Shown: positions 8,404 to 16,664, counted from the stretch's first letter. The stretch: DNA of 64,000 bases from Aquibacillus halophilus (GCF_009649745.1 NZ_WJNG01000004.1:1-64000), one strand, 5' to 3'. Translations and numbers: made by a program. Notes: a model not told the origin generated them from the sequence alone.

Positions 8404-9315
8404 TTGATCGTGAAAAACAGACAGAACAAATCAACAAAAAATGTGGCTAAACCTGAATTGTATATTGTTGAAGAGGAAGCTGAATTGTTACCTTTCCTAT
8501 TAGATACTTTATCAAATCGAAGTCGTAACTCGGTGAAGTCTATTCTTACTCGTGGCCAAGTGTACGTGAATGGTGAGGTTATAACCAAACATAACTTTCA
8601 ACTGGAACCCGGTTACAAAATTTCGATTGAAAAAAATATAGTAGCAAAAGCAGCTTCTTTTACTGGATTGAAAATTGTCCATGAGGATGATGACATCATT
8701 GTCATTGAAAAAGAATCTGGGTTATTGTCGATCTCCTCACCAAAAGAAAAGTCACTGACAGCCTATAAGCAACTAATGACATATGTACAGAAAATAAATC
8801 CGAAAAACAGAGTTTTTGTCGTTCACCGATTAGACAGAGATACTTCAGGAGTAATGATGTTTGCTAAGAGCGAGAAGGTAAAATTAAAGTTGCAAAATTC
8901 ATGGAAAGATATAGTTGAGGAACGTGCTTACATAGCTCTTGTTGAAGGCGTAATTAAAAAACAAGAGGGAACAATAACTTCCTGGTTGAAGGAAAGCAAG
9001 ACATTAAAAATGTATTCCAGTTCCAATCCAAACGATGGACAACATGCGGTCACACATTACCAAAAAATCCAATCAAACACTAACTTTACATTATTGAACG
9101 TTCATCTTGAAACTGGAAGGAAGAATCAAATTCGTGTTCACATGGAGGATATTGGTCATCCAATCGTAGGAGACAAAAAATATGGTTCAAAGGTCAATCC
9201 AATAAGTAGACTTGGTTTACATGCGAAGACTTTAGCCTTTAAACATCCAACAACAGATGAAATAATGAGGTTCGAGTCAAATACCCCTAAGTCTTTTTTT
9301 GATAGTTCTAAATAA
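8404..9315 (+). CDS. RluA-family RNA pseudouridine synthase
   Basis: The protein (303 aa) has an N-terminal S4 RNA-binding region (SVKSILTRGQVYVNGEVI, residues 43-60) and an RluA catalytic domain with VVHRLDRDTSGVMMFAKS near residue 140, where the Asp of RLD is the catalytic nucleophile. ARKNQIRVH-type motif is present as TGRKNQIRVHMEDIGHPIVG, another family marker. It isomerises uridine in rRNA or tRNA; the exact site cannot be deduced. The TTG at 8404 is chosen because AGGAGG sits six bases upstream; a reading from a GTG eight codons earlier would begin before that site. Confidence 0.9.
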   Translation: MIVKNRQNKSTKNVAKPELYIVEEEAELLPFLLDTLSNRSRNSVKSILTRGQVYVNGEVITKHNFQLEPGYKISIEKNIVAKAASFTGLKIVHEDDDIIVIEKESGLLSISSPKEKSLTAYKQLMTYVQKINPKNRVFVVHRLDRDTSGVMMFAKSEKVKLKLQNSWKDIVEERAYIALVEGVIKKQEGTITSWLKESKTLKMYSSSNPNDGQHAVTHYQKIQSNTNFTLLNVHLETGRKNQIRVHMEDIGHPIVGDKKYGSKVNPISRLGLHAKTLAFKHPTTDEIMRFESNTPKSFFDSSK

Positions 9316-9456
9316 GACCAACTAAGATATTTTCCTTTGTTTATTACAATGATTTTAGGAGAATCTATAAGTTAACGTTGTAGAATGATGAGTTTGGAGA
9401 TTCTTTACATTATTTCAGGTATATCAGGAATGATATGGTTGAGGAGGTGAGAAGAA

Positions 9457-10011
9457 ATGCCTAACCCATTTGAAGCAGTTTGGAACTCATTAAAGTTAGC
9501 TATTGATAATACAGATGAGCCTAAATCGCCATTACATGTAATCGAAGTAGGTGATTGTTGGAAATATGTTACGATGGTGGAGGAATTTATTCGGTATGAG
9601 GAAATTGGATTAAATACCTCTTCAGATGATGAAATAATAGAAATGTTGACAGATGCAGTACAATTGTGTGAATCCCATGTGAAAAAGATGAGTCAATTTA
9701 TGAGGCAGGAGGGAATTTCCTTGCCAGATGTCACATCATCAAAACCTAACTCAGATTCAAAGGAAGTACCTTTAGGGGTAAAGTTGACAGATAGTGAGAT
9801 TTCCAATGGAATTGCTTTTAAATTAGTAATATGCATGCAGCATTGTGCTAAAGGACAAGCTGACTCGCTTCGTAATGATATGGGTATGATGTGGCTTAAC
9901 TTTTATTCAGAGTGGGTTACGTTTAGATCAACTTTAAAAACGCTGATGCGAAAAAGAGGTTGGATTAAAGTACCTCCGTATTACTATCCACCCGGCTATC
10001 CGAATCAATGA
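9457..10011 (+). CDS. DUF3231-like protein, possibly spore-coat related
   Basis: The 184-residue protein is helical with several Met/His/Cys residues. It ends in RGWIKVPPYYYPPGYPNQ, a Tyr/Pro tail recalling DUF3231 and CotF-like coat proteins of Bacillaceae. DUF3231 proteins usually have two similar ferritin-like helical domains; here only about one is present, so it would be a half-length member. GGAGGTGAGAAGAA precedes the ATG. It is followed directly by a strong hairpin and is likely a one-gene unit. The family call is from memory and moderate; the spore link is inference. Confidence 0.55.
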   Translation: MPNPFEAVWNSLKLAIDNTDEPKSPLHVIEVGDCWKYVTMVEEFIRYEEIGLNTSSDDEIIEMLTDAVQLCESHVKKMSQFMRQEGISLPDVTSSKPNSDSKEVPLGVKLTDSEISNGIAFKLVICMQHCAKGQADSLRNDMGMMWLNFYSEWVTFRSTLKTLMRKRGWIKVPPYYYPPGYPNQ

Positions 10012-10057
10012 ACCTACAAAAACCAACTCTTAGATCTGGAGTTGGTTTTTGTAGGTT
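10011..10057. terminator. Bidirectional-type terminator with 19-bp stem
   Basis: AACCTACAAAAACCAACTC is exactly inverted after a nine-base loop. The inner CCAACTC/GAGTTGG stem with its flanking A and T tracts forms a terminator on both strands. It begins at the last base of the stop codon of the gene before it. Confidence 0.85.
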
Positions 10058-10167
10058 AAAGCCCAATTCTAATTACTCCAAATAAGCTTGTCACTGGAAC
10101 CTAGTAAAAATTGAGATTATAATAACTATTATATACTTTTATTGACATGTCAAAAAGGAGGATAATA

Positions 10168-10443
10168 ATGAATTTGGATTCGGGTGTTGCTATCTTTTTG
10201 ATCTATGTTTTTCCTTCATTGTTGTTTGGTTTGGGTCTTTTTTTAATTGCTCGTTTTTATTCTAAAAGAAGAAAACTAATTTATCCTTTGATTACAGCTA
10301 ATACAGGAATTGTCCTTTATTATCTCGCAATGCTAATGAGTGGATGGATGATTTTAATACTAATACTAGCTGCTATTATGTTACTCGTTGTCGGCTGGTT
10401 AACTTTTGTTATTATGCATTTAACATCCAGGGCAAAGAATTAA
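10168..10443 (+). CDS. Small membrane protein, possibly YesK-like
   Basis: The protein (91 aa) has three hydrophobic helices: residues 6-28, 36-56 and 58-83, with a basic loop SKRRK between the first two. This resembles the small YesK-like membrane proteins of Bacillus, but the match is by shape and size more than by a diagnostic motif. ATG at 10168 with AAAGGAGG seven bases upstream is clear; an ATG seven codons earlier would contain that site. It converges on the yggT-like gene at 10549; the gap between them holds a perfect hairpin described separately. Confidence 0.6.
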   Translation: MNLDSGVAIFLIYVFPSLLFGLGLFLIARFYSKRRKLIYPLITANTGIVLYYLAMLMSGWMILILILAAIMLLVVGWLTFVIMHLTSRAKN

Positions 10444-10501
10444 GAATGAAGGAAGAACGGATTGCAATGATGCTACCCTTTTCCCAATTAGTCAAGAGAG
10501 T

Positions 10502-10536
10502 AAGGGATAGTATCAAAAATTGATACTATCCCTTCG
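10502..10536. repeat. Perfect 15-bp inverted repeat between convergent genes
   Basis: AAGGGATAGTATCAA is followed by a five-base centre and its exact inverse. There is no T-run on either side, so it is not a standard terminator. The 14-mer AGGGATAGTATCAA within it also occurs on the minus strand at 10847-10860, where it covers the ribosome-binding site and apparent start of the neighbouring gene. Confidence 0.85.
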
Positions 10537-10548
10537 TATAACCATCAT

Positions 10549-10851
10549 TCATTTTTTTGCCATACCATCAAACATCATAACTAATCTAGTTAAAGCATAA
10601 CCGACGATAGTATAAATAATAGTAGCGAATAATGCGGAAAATTCAATTACAAATGTACCATCAAGATTGGCGGTTGGGAATATTCCTTCGAATGGATAAA
10701 GTAATGGCGCACTTGTTTCATAGATCCATCGAACAAACGGTGCAGTTTCATTGGCTCCAAATAATCTTAAAACAATCCTTAGCCCCAAAATCAACTGAGC
10801 AATTCCGATTACTATATTTATTAAATGGATAATAATTGGTTTCCCCTTGAT
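10549..10851 (-). CDS. YggT-family membrane protein with apparent ATC start
   Basis: The YggT pattern is clear: a first membrane helix, the turn LRLFGANETAPFVRWIYETSAPLLYPFEGIFP around residues 30-60, and a second helix FVIEFSALFATIIYTIVGYAL. A TTG at 10794 would give 81 residues and lose most of the first helix, and no ribosome-binding site precedes it. The frame stays open upstream to an ideal AGGAGG, and six bases after it the in-frame codon is ATC (10851-10849). No ATG, GTG or TTG is available there. With this start the product is 100 aa, normal for the family. YggT proteins are thought to act in membrane organisation or osmotolerance. Confidence 0.65.
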   Translation of the reverse strand: MKGKPIIIHLINIVIGIAQLILGLRIVLRLFGANETAPFVRWIYETSAPLLYPFEGIFPTANLDGTFVIEFSALFATIIYTIVGYALTRLVMMFDGMAKK

Positions 10852-11012
10852 ACTATCCCTCCTAATAAGTTTGTTTTATATAACCTTCCCAGTTTGTAAG
10901 AGCTTGAAACAGGTAGAGACAAACAACCCTAACATTATTTGCCTCTAGGATTTAAAATCTGGTATGCAACTTATCCGTCCGAATACTACTATTTTATAAT
11001 ATGAAGTCAGAA

Positions 11013-11414
11013 TTATTTATTGAATACAAAATTTTTCTGGCCAAAGTAATTAAGAATAGTATAGATTGTAGTTCCAAAAAATATGGCTAGATATCCACTG
11101 TAAAATGATGGAAGCAATAATAAATTTTGAAGCAACCAGATAGAAGATTGTTTTCCAATATAATAAGCAAATAAATAGCACAGGATTACCACAAGGAAAA
11201 AACGAAAAATGGTTTGTAAAACGGATTTCTCGCTGCGAAAAGTAAAAGTTTTGTTTAATAGGTAACTAACACAGGCACCTACTAGATTTCCGATAAATGT
11301 TGAAATCCAATATGACAACCCACTAAAGAATAGGAAGTACATAAGTGTTAAACTGACTGCTGTGTTGACCAGACCCACTAAAACAAACCGAGAAAAGGGA
11401 GAAATATTCTTCAT
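11013..11414 (-). CDS. GtrA-family polyprenyl-phosphate sugar flippase
   Basis: The 133-residue protein has four membrane helices and the GtrA hallmarks FVLVGLVNTAVSLTLMYFLF at residues 10-29 and SYLLNKTFTFRS at residues 50-61. GtrA proteins are thought to flip polyprenyl-phosphate-linked monosaccharides to the outer face. It lies one base from the upstream GT2 glycosyltransferase gene on the same strand, the usual GtrA-GtrB pairing, so the two are surely translated from one message. Together with the third gene they likely decorate a surface polymer such as teichoic acid or glycolipid. Confidence 0.88.
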   Translation of the reverse strand: MKNISPFSRFVLVGLVNTAVSLTLMYFLFFSGLSYWISTFIGNLVGACVSYLLNKTFTFRSEKSVLQTIFRFFLVVILCYLFAYYIGKQSSIWLLQNLLLLPSFYSGYLAIFFGTTIYTILNYFGQKNFVFNK

Positions 11415-11415
11415 A

Positions 11416-12447
11416 TTATTTCTTCATTTGCAGTTTTTTTCCAGGGATTATTGTACTAGTTGTGGTTCTTAAATACTGGAACGGGTCCTTATCCGTGTAC
11501 AAATCTATATCTATTGCATATTTTGGTCTTTTTTTTACCTCCATAAAGATTCTGCCGATATATTCACCAATAATTCCTGTACCCATTAATTGTAGTCCAC
11601 CTAAAAGCCAGATGGAAATCATTAATGAGGTCCAGCCTGCATCAGTATTTCCAATTATTTTTTGTATAATAGCATACATACCGGCAATCCCGCCTAAAAA
11701 AAATAAAAAGAAACCTAAATAAGTAATGAAACGAATCGGAGCAATGCTAAATGATGTAATTCCATCAAATGCAAACGATAACATTCTTTTTATAGGATAT
11801 TTGGTATCGCCTGCATATCTTTCTTTTCGATCGTACATTACTTTAGTAGTTTTAAAACCAATCATCGGAAGAATTCCTCTTAAGAACAATTTTTCCTCCT
11901 GGTATTGATTAAGCTCCTCAAGCACTCGTTTACTCATTAAACGATAATCTGCATGATTATAAACTAGATTAATCCCAAGTTTATTCATAACCCGATAAAA
12001 ACCTTGAGCAGTTATCCGTTTAAAATGTGTGTCGGTTTTTCTACTACGACGCACACCATAGACAACATCATACCCCTCATGATACTTCAAGACAAAATCA
12101 CGAATAACATTAATGTCATCCTGTAAATCTGCATCGATAGAAATAGCACAGCTAGATTTTTCTTGGGCTCGTTTTAATCCAGCAATAAGAGCCGTCTGAT
12201 GTCCTACGTTACGGGAAAGCTTTAAGCCTGTAACATACCTATTTGTTGCACATGCTTTAGCTATTAATGTCCATGTACCATCCTTACTTCCATCATCTAC
12301 GAACAATAGCTTGCTTTTATCCGAAATTAAATTTTCTTCTACAAGTTTATTTAATTGTATCGTTAGTTGTTCAATGGTTTTATTTATGACTTCTTGTTCT
12401 TCATAACAGGGTACGACTATAGTCAATAAAGTATGTGATATCTTCAA
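11416..12447 (-). CDS. GT2 glycosyltransferase, GtrB/CsbB/YkoT type
   Basis: The first 230 residues are a GT-A catalytic domain: TIVVPCYEEQEVI at the start, LLFVDDGSKDGTW (nucleotide-sugar site), ISIDADLQDD (DXD metal site) and later YAGDTKYPIKRML, all typical of bactoprenol-phosphate sugar transferases. Two membrane helices follow (residues 235-300) and a short basic tail. It would transfer a sugar from its nucleotide donor to undecaprenyl phosphate. Start TTG at 12447 with AGGAGG eight bases upstream. The gene is middle in a three-gene minus-strand operon with gtrA-like and DUF6044-like partners, the arrangement of B. subtilis ykoT-ykoS plus a flippase. Confidence 0.88.
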   Translation of the reverse strand: MKISHTLLTIVVPCYEEQEVINKTIEQLTIQLNKLVEENLISDKSKLLFVDDGSKDGTWTLIAKACATNRYVTGLKLSRNVGHQTALIAGLKRAQEKSSCAISIDADLQDDINVIRDFVLKYHEGYDVVYGVRRSRKTDTHFKRITAQGFYRVMNKLGINLVYNHADYRLMSKRVLEELNQYQEEKLFLRGILPMIGFKTTKVMYDRKERYAGDTKYPIKRMLSFAFDGITSFSIAPIRFITYLGFFLFFLGGIAGMYAIIQKIIGNTDAGWTSLMISIWLLGGLQLMGTGIIGEYIGRIFMEVKKRPKYAIDIDLYTDKDPFQYLRTTTSTIIPGKKLQMKK

Positions 12448-12474
12448 TCTTTTTCCTCCTATTAGGATGTTTAA

Positions 12475-14169
12475 CTAAGATGTTTGATATAAGTAAATTT
12501 TCCAAACTGATTCGGGATGTGTAAACTCTTTTACCAATCTAATATTATTTTCGTTGGCGTTGTTAATTGGTACAGCGGAGATAAAGTAACGTCCACCCAT
12601 CTCTTTAAAGACTTCAGTATTTAAATTAAGATTTTCGATTTGTTTATTTGAGTTTTTTCTGAAATCATAATTCTTCCCTAATTCATCTACAAAAATGTAA
12701 CACCGGCTGCCCCATTCATCGTAATACCTTTTTAATGTTTTGTTCTTATCTAATTCCTCAGAAATTATTCTTCTAAATTGATGTTTATAAGAGATAGGGT
12801 AAAGGTTATTGTAAGTATCTAATGTGTAAAACCCATTATATTGTGAAATGGCAGGATGAATCCCAATACTTGCGACCCGATAGGATTCCTGAGGCTGACC
12901 AATATGTTCTTTAATATCCTTGAACTGCTCCTCCGCATAAAATTCCCGAAAAGAAGGCGACTTATGATAGAAGCCATAATGTATTTCCTCGTTAAATGGA
13001 AGGAGTACAACTAACTGAGCAATAATAGCGATAACAACAACTTTTCGCCACCTTTCACCAAGCCTCCATAAAATCACACATGCAAGGGCAAAACTAAGGT
13101 AAATGATTAAAGGTCTTAAGAAGTGAAAGCGAGCAAAATTAAATGTAACGAGTATATCTATTGTTCTTTTTAAGGGAATCCAAATGTTGTTAAACCACAT
13201 CGCATACCATAGAGAGAGAGCGTAGTTGGTGACGAACAGGAGTATAAACAACTTCTCTGTTTTCTTCTTTTTGTGAAAAAAAATAATACCTAGCGTTAAA
13301 AATAGTAAAGGAATAATAACTAATGTGTGTACGGTCATTACATGGGTGTGACCTAAAAAGAAATTTTTAAAAGAAAGCCGTATTGAGTGCCAAAAATCAT
13401 GCCTCGAGGATATAAATTCAATTCGATGCATTGGTTCTAGAGCTGACAGTAGTGATAAAACAAGTCGGTACTCAATAAATAGAAACATTCCAGACATCAG
13501 TCCGATACTTGCTAGAAATGGTACATTCCAATTCCGCTTAAAAACAAGGTCAAATACCCATATGGTAGCAACTAATACTAGAAAAAACATAAAGCCAAGG
13601 ACAAGACTAGAGTATAGCGGTAATAGAATGAGTGTTAGCCAATTAACCCACCTGTAGTTACCATTTCTAATGTTTAAAAATGCCCATAGTGCAAGTGGAT
13701 GGCCTAAGGTACTGAGCATTCCTGACGGCCAAAAAGGTGTTAAAGCAAATGCTAATGCAACCCCTACTCTTATCATTGTGGCATCTTCATCACGAACAAA
13801 ATGTCTCATTAAGAGTAAGTACATACCGATAAAAGCAACCACTCTAGTTATCGTCTGACTTATGGCATAAGCTGTCATCGTTGGAAATAAAGCGTGTAGC
13901 CATACAATTCCACTAAATTCAGAGCCAAATGCATTTCTTGGTAAGCCATTAGTCACCTGTGGAATTGTCGAACCAACTTCCCCGAAAATTTCTCCACTTT
14001 CAGTTAGTACTTTGTACCATGCCAAATTAGAATCCAGATTATCATGAACTCGAATGTGAGCATCTTCCCCAAGTAAATAAAGAGGTGATAGGAATAATAG
14101 TAATATTAAAAAAGCTATTGATAAATAAACTCTCTCTTTTCTACTTTTTTCTAAACCAAATGACAACAT
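12475..14169 (-). CDS. Polytopic membrane protein, DUF6044/YkoS-like glycosyltransferase candidate
   Basis: The 564-residue protein has about twelve membrane helices. After the first helix comes a large outer loop with acidic positions (GEDAHIRVHDNLDSNLAWYK), an arrangement like GT-C glycosyltransferases, which use a polyprenyl-phosphate sugar donor. B. subtilis YkoS is the relative I have in mind, and it also lies next to ykoT. In this operon it would be the third partner: GT2 charges the carrier, GtrA flips it and this protein transfers the sugar outside the cell. Start ATG at 14169 is uncertain; GGATG and AAGG precede it closely. The acceptor is unknown. Confidence 0.65.
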   Translation of the reverse strand: MLSFGLEKSRKERVYLSIAFLILLLFLSPLYLLGEDAHIRVHDNLDSNLAWYKVLTESGEIFGEVGSTIPQVTNGLPRNAFGSEFSGIVWLHALFPTMTAYAISQTITRVVAFIGMYLLLMRHFVRDEDATMIRVGVALAFALTPFWPSGMLSTLGHPLALWAFLNIRNGNYRWVNWLTLILLPLYSSLVLGFMFFLVLVATIWVFDLVFKRNWNVPFLASIGLMSGMFLFIEYRLVLSLLSALEPMHRIEFISSRHDFWHSIRLSFKNFFLGHTHVMTVHTLVIIPLLFLTLGIIFFHKKKKTEKLFILLFVTNYALSLWYAMWFNNIWIPLKRTIDILVTFNFARFHFLRPLIIYLSFALACVILWRLGERWRKVVVIAIIAQLVVLLPFNEEIHYGFYHKSPSFREFYAEEQFKDIKEHIGQPQESYRVASIGIHPAISQYNGFYTLDTYNNLYPISYKHQFRRIISEELDKNKTLKRYYDEWGSRCYIFVDELGKNYDFRKNSNKQIENLNLNTEVFKEMGGRYFISAVPINNANENNIRLVKEFTHPESVWKIYLYQTS

Positions 14170-14385
14170 CCTTACACATCCGTTACTTTTTTTAGTTAAT
14201 ATAATCACATGTCAAATTTAGTATTGGCTCTAACGTTTTGGAAAATGTATATAATAAATGAAAAATTTTCTTCGTTAATAATATAACCATTTATGGCCCC
14301 AATAATTGCAACTAATGGGTAAACTTGTTACTATAAAGTTAATATTGCAAATAGCAATAGTTATCTCTAAGGAGTTGGATATAAA

Positions 14386-14817
14386 ATGGATTTTAATTTA
14401 TTTATGAATGACGCAGTGAATTCTGCGCGAAAAGATATTACTGAAGCAGGATATGCTGAATTATCTACACCTGAAGAGGTAGATGAAGCTCTAAATCGTA
14501 AAGGTACAACATTAGTTATGATCAATTCGACTTGTGGATGTGCTGGAGGGGTAGCGAGGCCAGCTGCTGCTAATGCAATCCATTACGATAAACGTCCTGA
14601 GCACCTGGTTACAGTTTTTGCTGGACAAGATCGAGAAGCCACAGAACGAGCAAGAGAATTCTTCGAAGGATATCCACCGTCGTCTCCATCATTTGCTCTT
14701 TTAAAAGATGGTAAAATTGTCACAATGGTCGAGCGACATGATATTGAAGGGTTTGGTCCAGTAGATGTAGTTGGTCGCCTTCAAAAAATATTTGATGAGC
14801 ATTGTGAAGAACTATAA
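14386..14817 (+). CDS. brxB: Bacilliredoxin BrxA/BrxB
   Basis: The 143-residue protein matches the bacilliredoxin family over its length, with the active site STCGCAGG (CGC motif near residues 50-56) in a thioredoxin-like fold. It removes bacillithiol from S-bacillithiolated proteins after oxidative stress. brxB (yqiW) is chosen over its paralogue brxA (yphP) because the next genes are yqjA- and yqjB-like, as in B. subtilis. bshC, needed to make bacillithiol, is in this same window at 33.7 kb, so the pathway is present. AAGGAG precedes the ATG; a terminator follows. Confidence 0.88.
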   Translation: MDFNLFMNDAVNSARKDITEAGYAELSTPEEVDEALNRKGTTLVMINSTCGCAGGVARPAAANAIHYDKRPEHLVTVFAGQDREATERAREFFEGYPPSSPSFALLKDGKIVTMVERHDIEGFGPVDVVGRLQKIFDEHCEEL

Positions 14818-14837
14818 TTGAATGTTTATTAAACAAT

Positions 14838-14880
14838 AAGTTCCTTTGTCGTCACAATCTGGCAAAGGAACTTTTTTTCT
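14838..14880 (+). terminator. Intrinsic terminator after brxB
   Basis: GTTCCTTTG and CAAAGGAAC form a nine-base stem followed by TTTTTTTCTT. Confidence 0.9.
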
Positions 14881-14958
14881 TATCCTTTATAAGACTTGAA
14901 TGATAAGAGCTTAATTTAAACTATTGAACATTAAAATAATAATTAGGGAGTTATTAAG

Positions 14959-15921
14959 TTGAGAATTGGTTACCGAACAATAAAGACAGCCATTGGTACA
15001 CCCTTCGCCATTTGGATAGCAGAGCTGTTATCACTTGAAAACTATGTTTCTGCTGGAATCTTAACTCTTTTATGTATTCAACCAACGAGGAAACGATCGT
15101 TTTTGAGCTCTTGGCACCGATTAGGTGCATGTCTTTTAGCTATGGTATTTGCATTTGTTGTATTCGAATTAGTAGGTTACCATCCAGCGTCTATTGGTAT
15201 ATTATTAATTTTATTTATCCCGGCAACTGTAAAATTAAAATTAACACCAGGTATTGTAACAAGCTCTGTTATCTTATTACATCTCTATAGTTCACAGTTT
15301 ATTACTTGGAATTTAATCTGGAATGAATTGGGCTTAATTGTCATTGGTATTGGGACAGCCCTGTTATTAAACCTGTATATGCCAAGTCTAGATACGAACC
15401 TAATAGAAATGCAGAAAAAGCTGGAAGATAATTTTAAAATTATTTTACAAGAAATTGCTATTTATTTAAGAGAAGGAAGACAAACATGGACCGGAAAAGA
15501 AATTACTGAAACAGAAGATCTATTGAATGAAGCAGAGAGAATGGTATTACGAGATTTAGAAAACCATTTACTCAGAGGTAATCATCCCTATTACGATTAT
15601 TTTATAATGCGGAAAAAGCAATTCGAACTTTTAAGGAGAATGTTACCATTAATTAGTCAAATGACAGTCTTATATGAGCAATCCTACCGAATGGCTGATT
15701 TATTTGACGATTTAGCTGACTCAATACATCCAGGTAACACGGCTAGTATTCATTTACAAACAATTCGAGAATTAAAACAACAATTTGAAGGAGATGAATT
15801 GCCCAAAACAAGAAAGGAATTTGAAACCAGGGCAAATTTGTTTAGGTTACTTTATGAAATAGAGCAATACTTAGTTTTAAAGAAGAATCGTACACCAAGG
15901 CAAAATGTGAAAACTACCTAA
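14959..15921 (+). CDS. yqjA: Aromatic acid exporter (ArAE)/DUF939 family, YqjA-like
   Basis: The first 145 residues hold four to five membrane helices beginning IGYRTIKTAIGTPFAIWIAELL, and the rest is a soluble, largely helical cytoplasmic domain. This half-membrane, half-helical plan with the opening RIGYRTIKT is the YqjA/ArAE group of Bacillaceae (about 320 aa). Family members are predicted exporters of aromatic or organic acids; a substrate has not been shown for this branch. TTG at 14959 follows AGGGAG. It lies between brxB and the yqjB-like gene, as in B. subtilis. Confidence 0.85.
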   Translation: MRIGYRTIKTAIGTPFAIWIAELLSLENYVSAGILTLLCIQPTRKRSFLSSWHRLGACLLAMVFAFVVFELVGYHPASIGILLILFIPATVKLKLTPGIVTSSVILLHLYSSQFITWNLIWNELGLIVIGIGTALLLNLYMPSLDTNLIEMQKKLEDNFKIILQEIAIYLREGRQTWTGKEITETEDLLNEAERMVLRDLENHLLRGNHPYYDYFIMRKKQFELLRRMLPLISQMTVLYEQSYRMADLFDDLADSIHPGNTASIHLQTIRELKQQFEGDELPKTRKEFETRANLFRLLYEIEQYLVLKKNRTPRQNVKTT

Positions 15922-15974
15922 CTCATTAAATTTCTTTAAACGGTTAAACTATTCATAGAACATCAAGAAATGAG

Positions 15975-16493
15975 GTGGATTTCACGAAAAGTTTAGTATT
16001 ATTGATGTTATTCTTATCTCCGTTATGGCCCTTAGGAGAGAATCCGACACCATATGCCCCTCTTGTAATTGTTAATAAACAAACAAACGAACTTGCATAT
16101 ATATATAAAAATCAAATACAGGAAATCTACCGTGTCGCCACTGGTGCTACTAATGAACTAACACCAAACGGGTTGCACACTATTCTTATAAAAGCTGTTG
16201 ACCCATACTATCGTAAAAAGAATATTATAGGGGGATCTCCAGAAAACCCTTTAGGAAGTCGTTGGATTGGATTTGATGCTAAGGATACCGATGGAAGGAT
16301 TTATGGTGTACATGGGACGAACCAACCAAACTCTATTGGAGAAAATGTTTCTGCGGGATGCATTAGAATGAAAAATGAAGATGTTGAGAAGCTGTTCTCA
16401 CAAGTGCCAGTTGGAACCAAAATATTTATTACAAGGTCTGATCAGGACTTTGAATCGATTGCAAAACAACTGAACGGAATAAAAACAGACTGA
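15975..16493 (+). CDS. yqjB: L,D-transpeptidase (YkuD domain), YqjB-like
   Basis: After a hydrophobic signal (KSLVLLMLFLSPLWPL) comes a YkuD domain. The catalytic region reads IYGVHGTNQPNSIGENVSAGCIRM, with the catalytic Cys in SAGCIRM and the upstream HGTN. Such enzymes cross-link peptidoglycan through 3-3 bonds or attach proteins. No LysM is present. The start is unclear. GTG at 15975 lies in the ribosome-binding sequence itself (GAGGTGG). An in-frame ACG at 15984 is five bases after that sequence and would give MKSLVLLMLF, a textbook signal peptide. A terminator follows. The gene order brxB-yqjA-yqjB is conserved. Confidence 0.85.
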   Translation: MDFTKSLVLLMLFLSPLWPLGENPTPYAPLVIVNKQTNELAYIYKNQIQEIYRVATGATNELTPNGLHTILIKAVDPYYRKKNIIGGSPENPLGSRWIGFDAKDTDGRIYGVHGTNQPNSIGENVSAGCIRMKNEDVEKLFSQVPVGTKIFITRSDQDFESIAKQLNGIKTD

Positions 16494-16530
16494 ATAGGGA
16501 GAGAACTCCATAATTCAGTCTGTTTTTTTG
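16481..16530 (+). terminator. Intrinsic terminator after L,D-transpeptidase gene
   Basis: AAACAGACTGAAT (overlapping the stop codon) pairs with ATTCAGTCTGTTT and is followed by a T-run. Confidence 0.9.
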
Positions 16531-16550
16531 TGTGATTGAATGGTTCTATA

Positions 16551-16664
16551 TTAAAGAAACATCGCTAAACCTGCTGTTAGAGTCGATAAAACCATAGCAA
16601 TTACCATGATATAAACAACTATTTTAATGCGTTTTTGACGTTTGGATAACTTTCTTGTTGCCAT
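16551..16664 (-). CDS. prli42: Prli42-like stressosome membrane miniprotein, 37 aa
   Basis: The short frame encodes a very basic head (MATRKLSKRQKRIK) followed by one membrane helix, IVVYIMVIAMVLSTLTAGLA, ending MFL. AAGGAGGAG precedes the ATG by six bases, an excellent ribosome-binding site. Prli42 of Listeria is a miniprotein of about this length and plan, basic N-terminus then VY-M-MVxST-type helix, and anchors the stressosome protein RsbR at the membrane. The B. subtilis group has similar annotated products. The frame is below usual length cut-offs. It sits on the minus strand between yqjB-like and mutase genes. The family assignment rests on pattern only. Confidence 0.75.
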   Translation of the reverse strand: MATRKLSKRQKRIKIVVYIMVIAMVLSTLTAGLAMFL

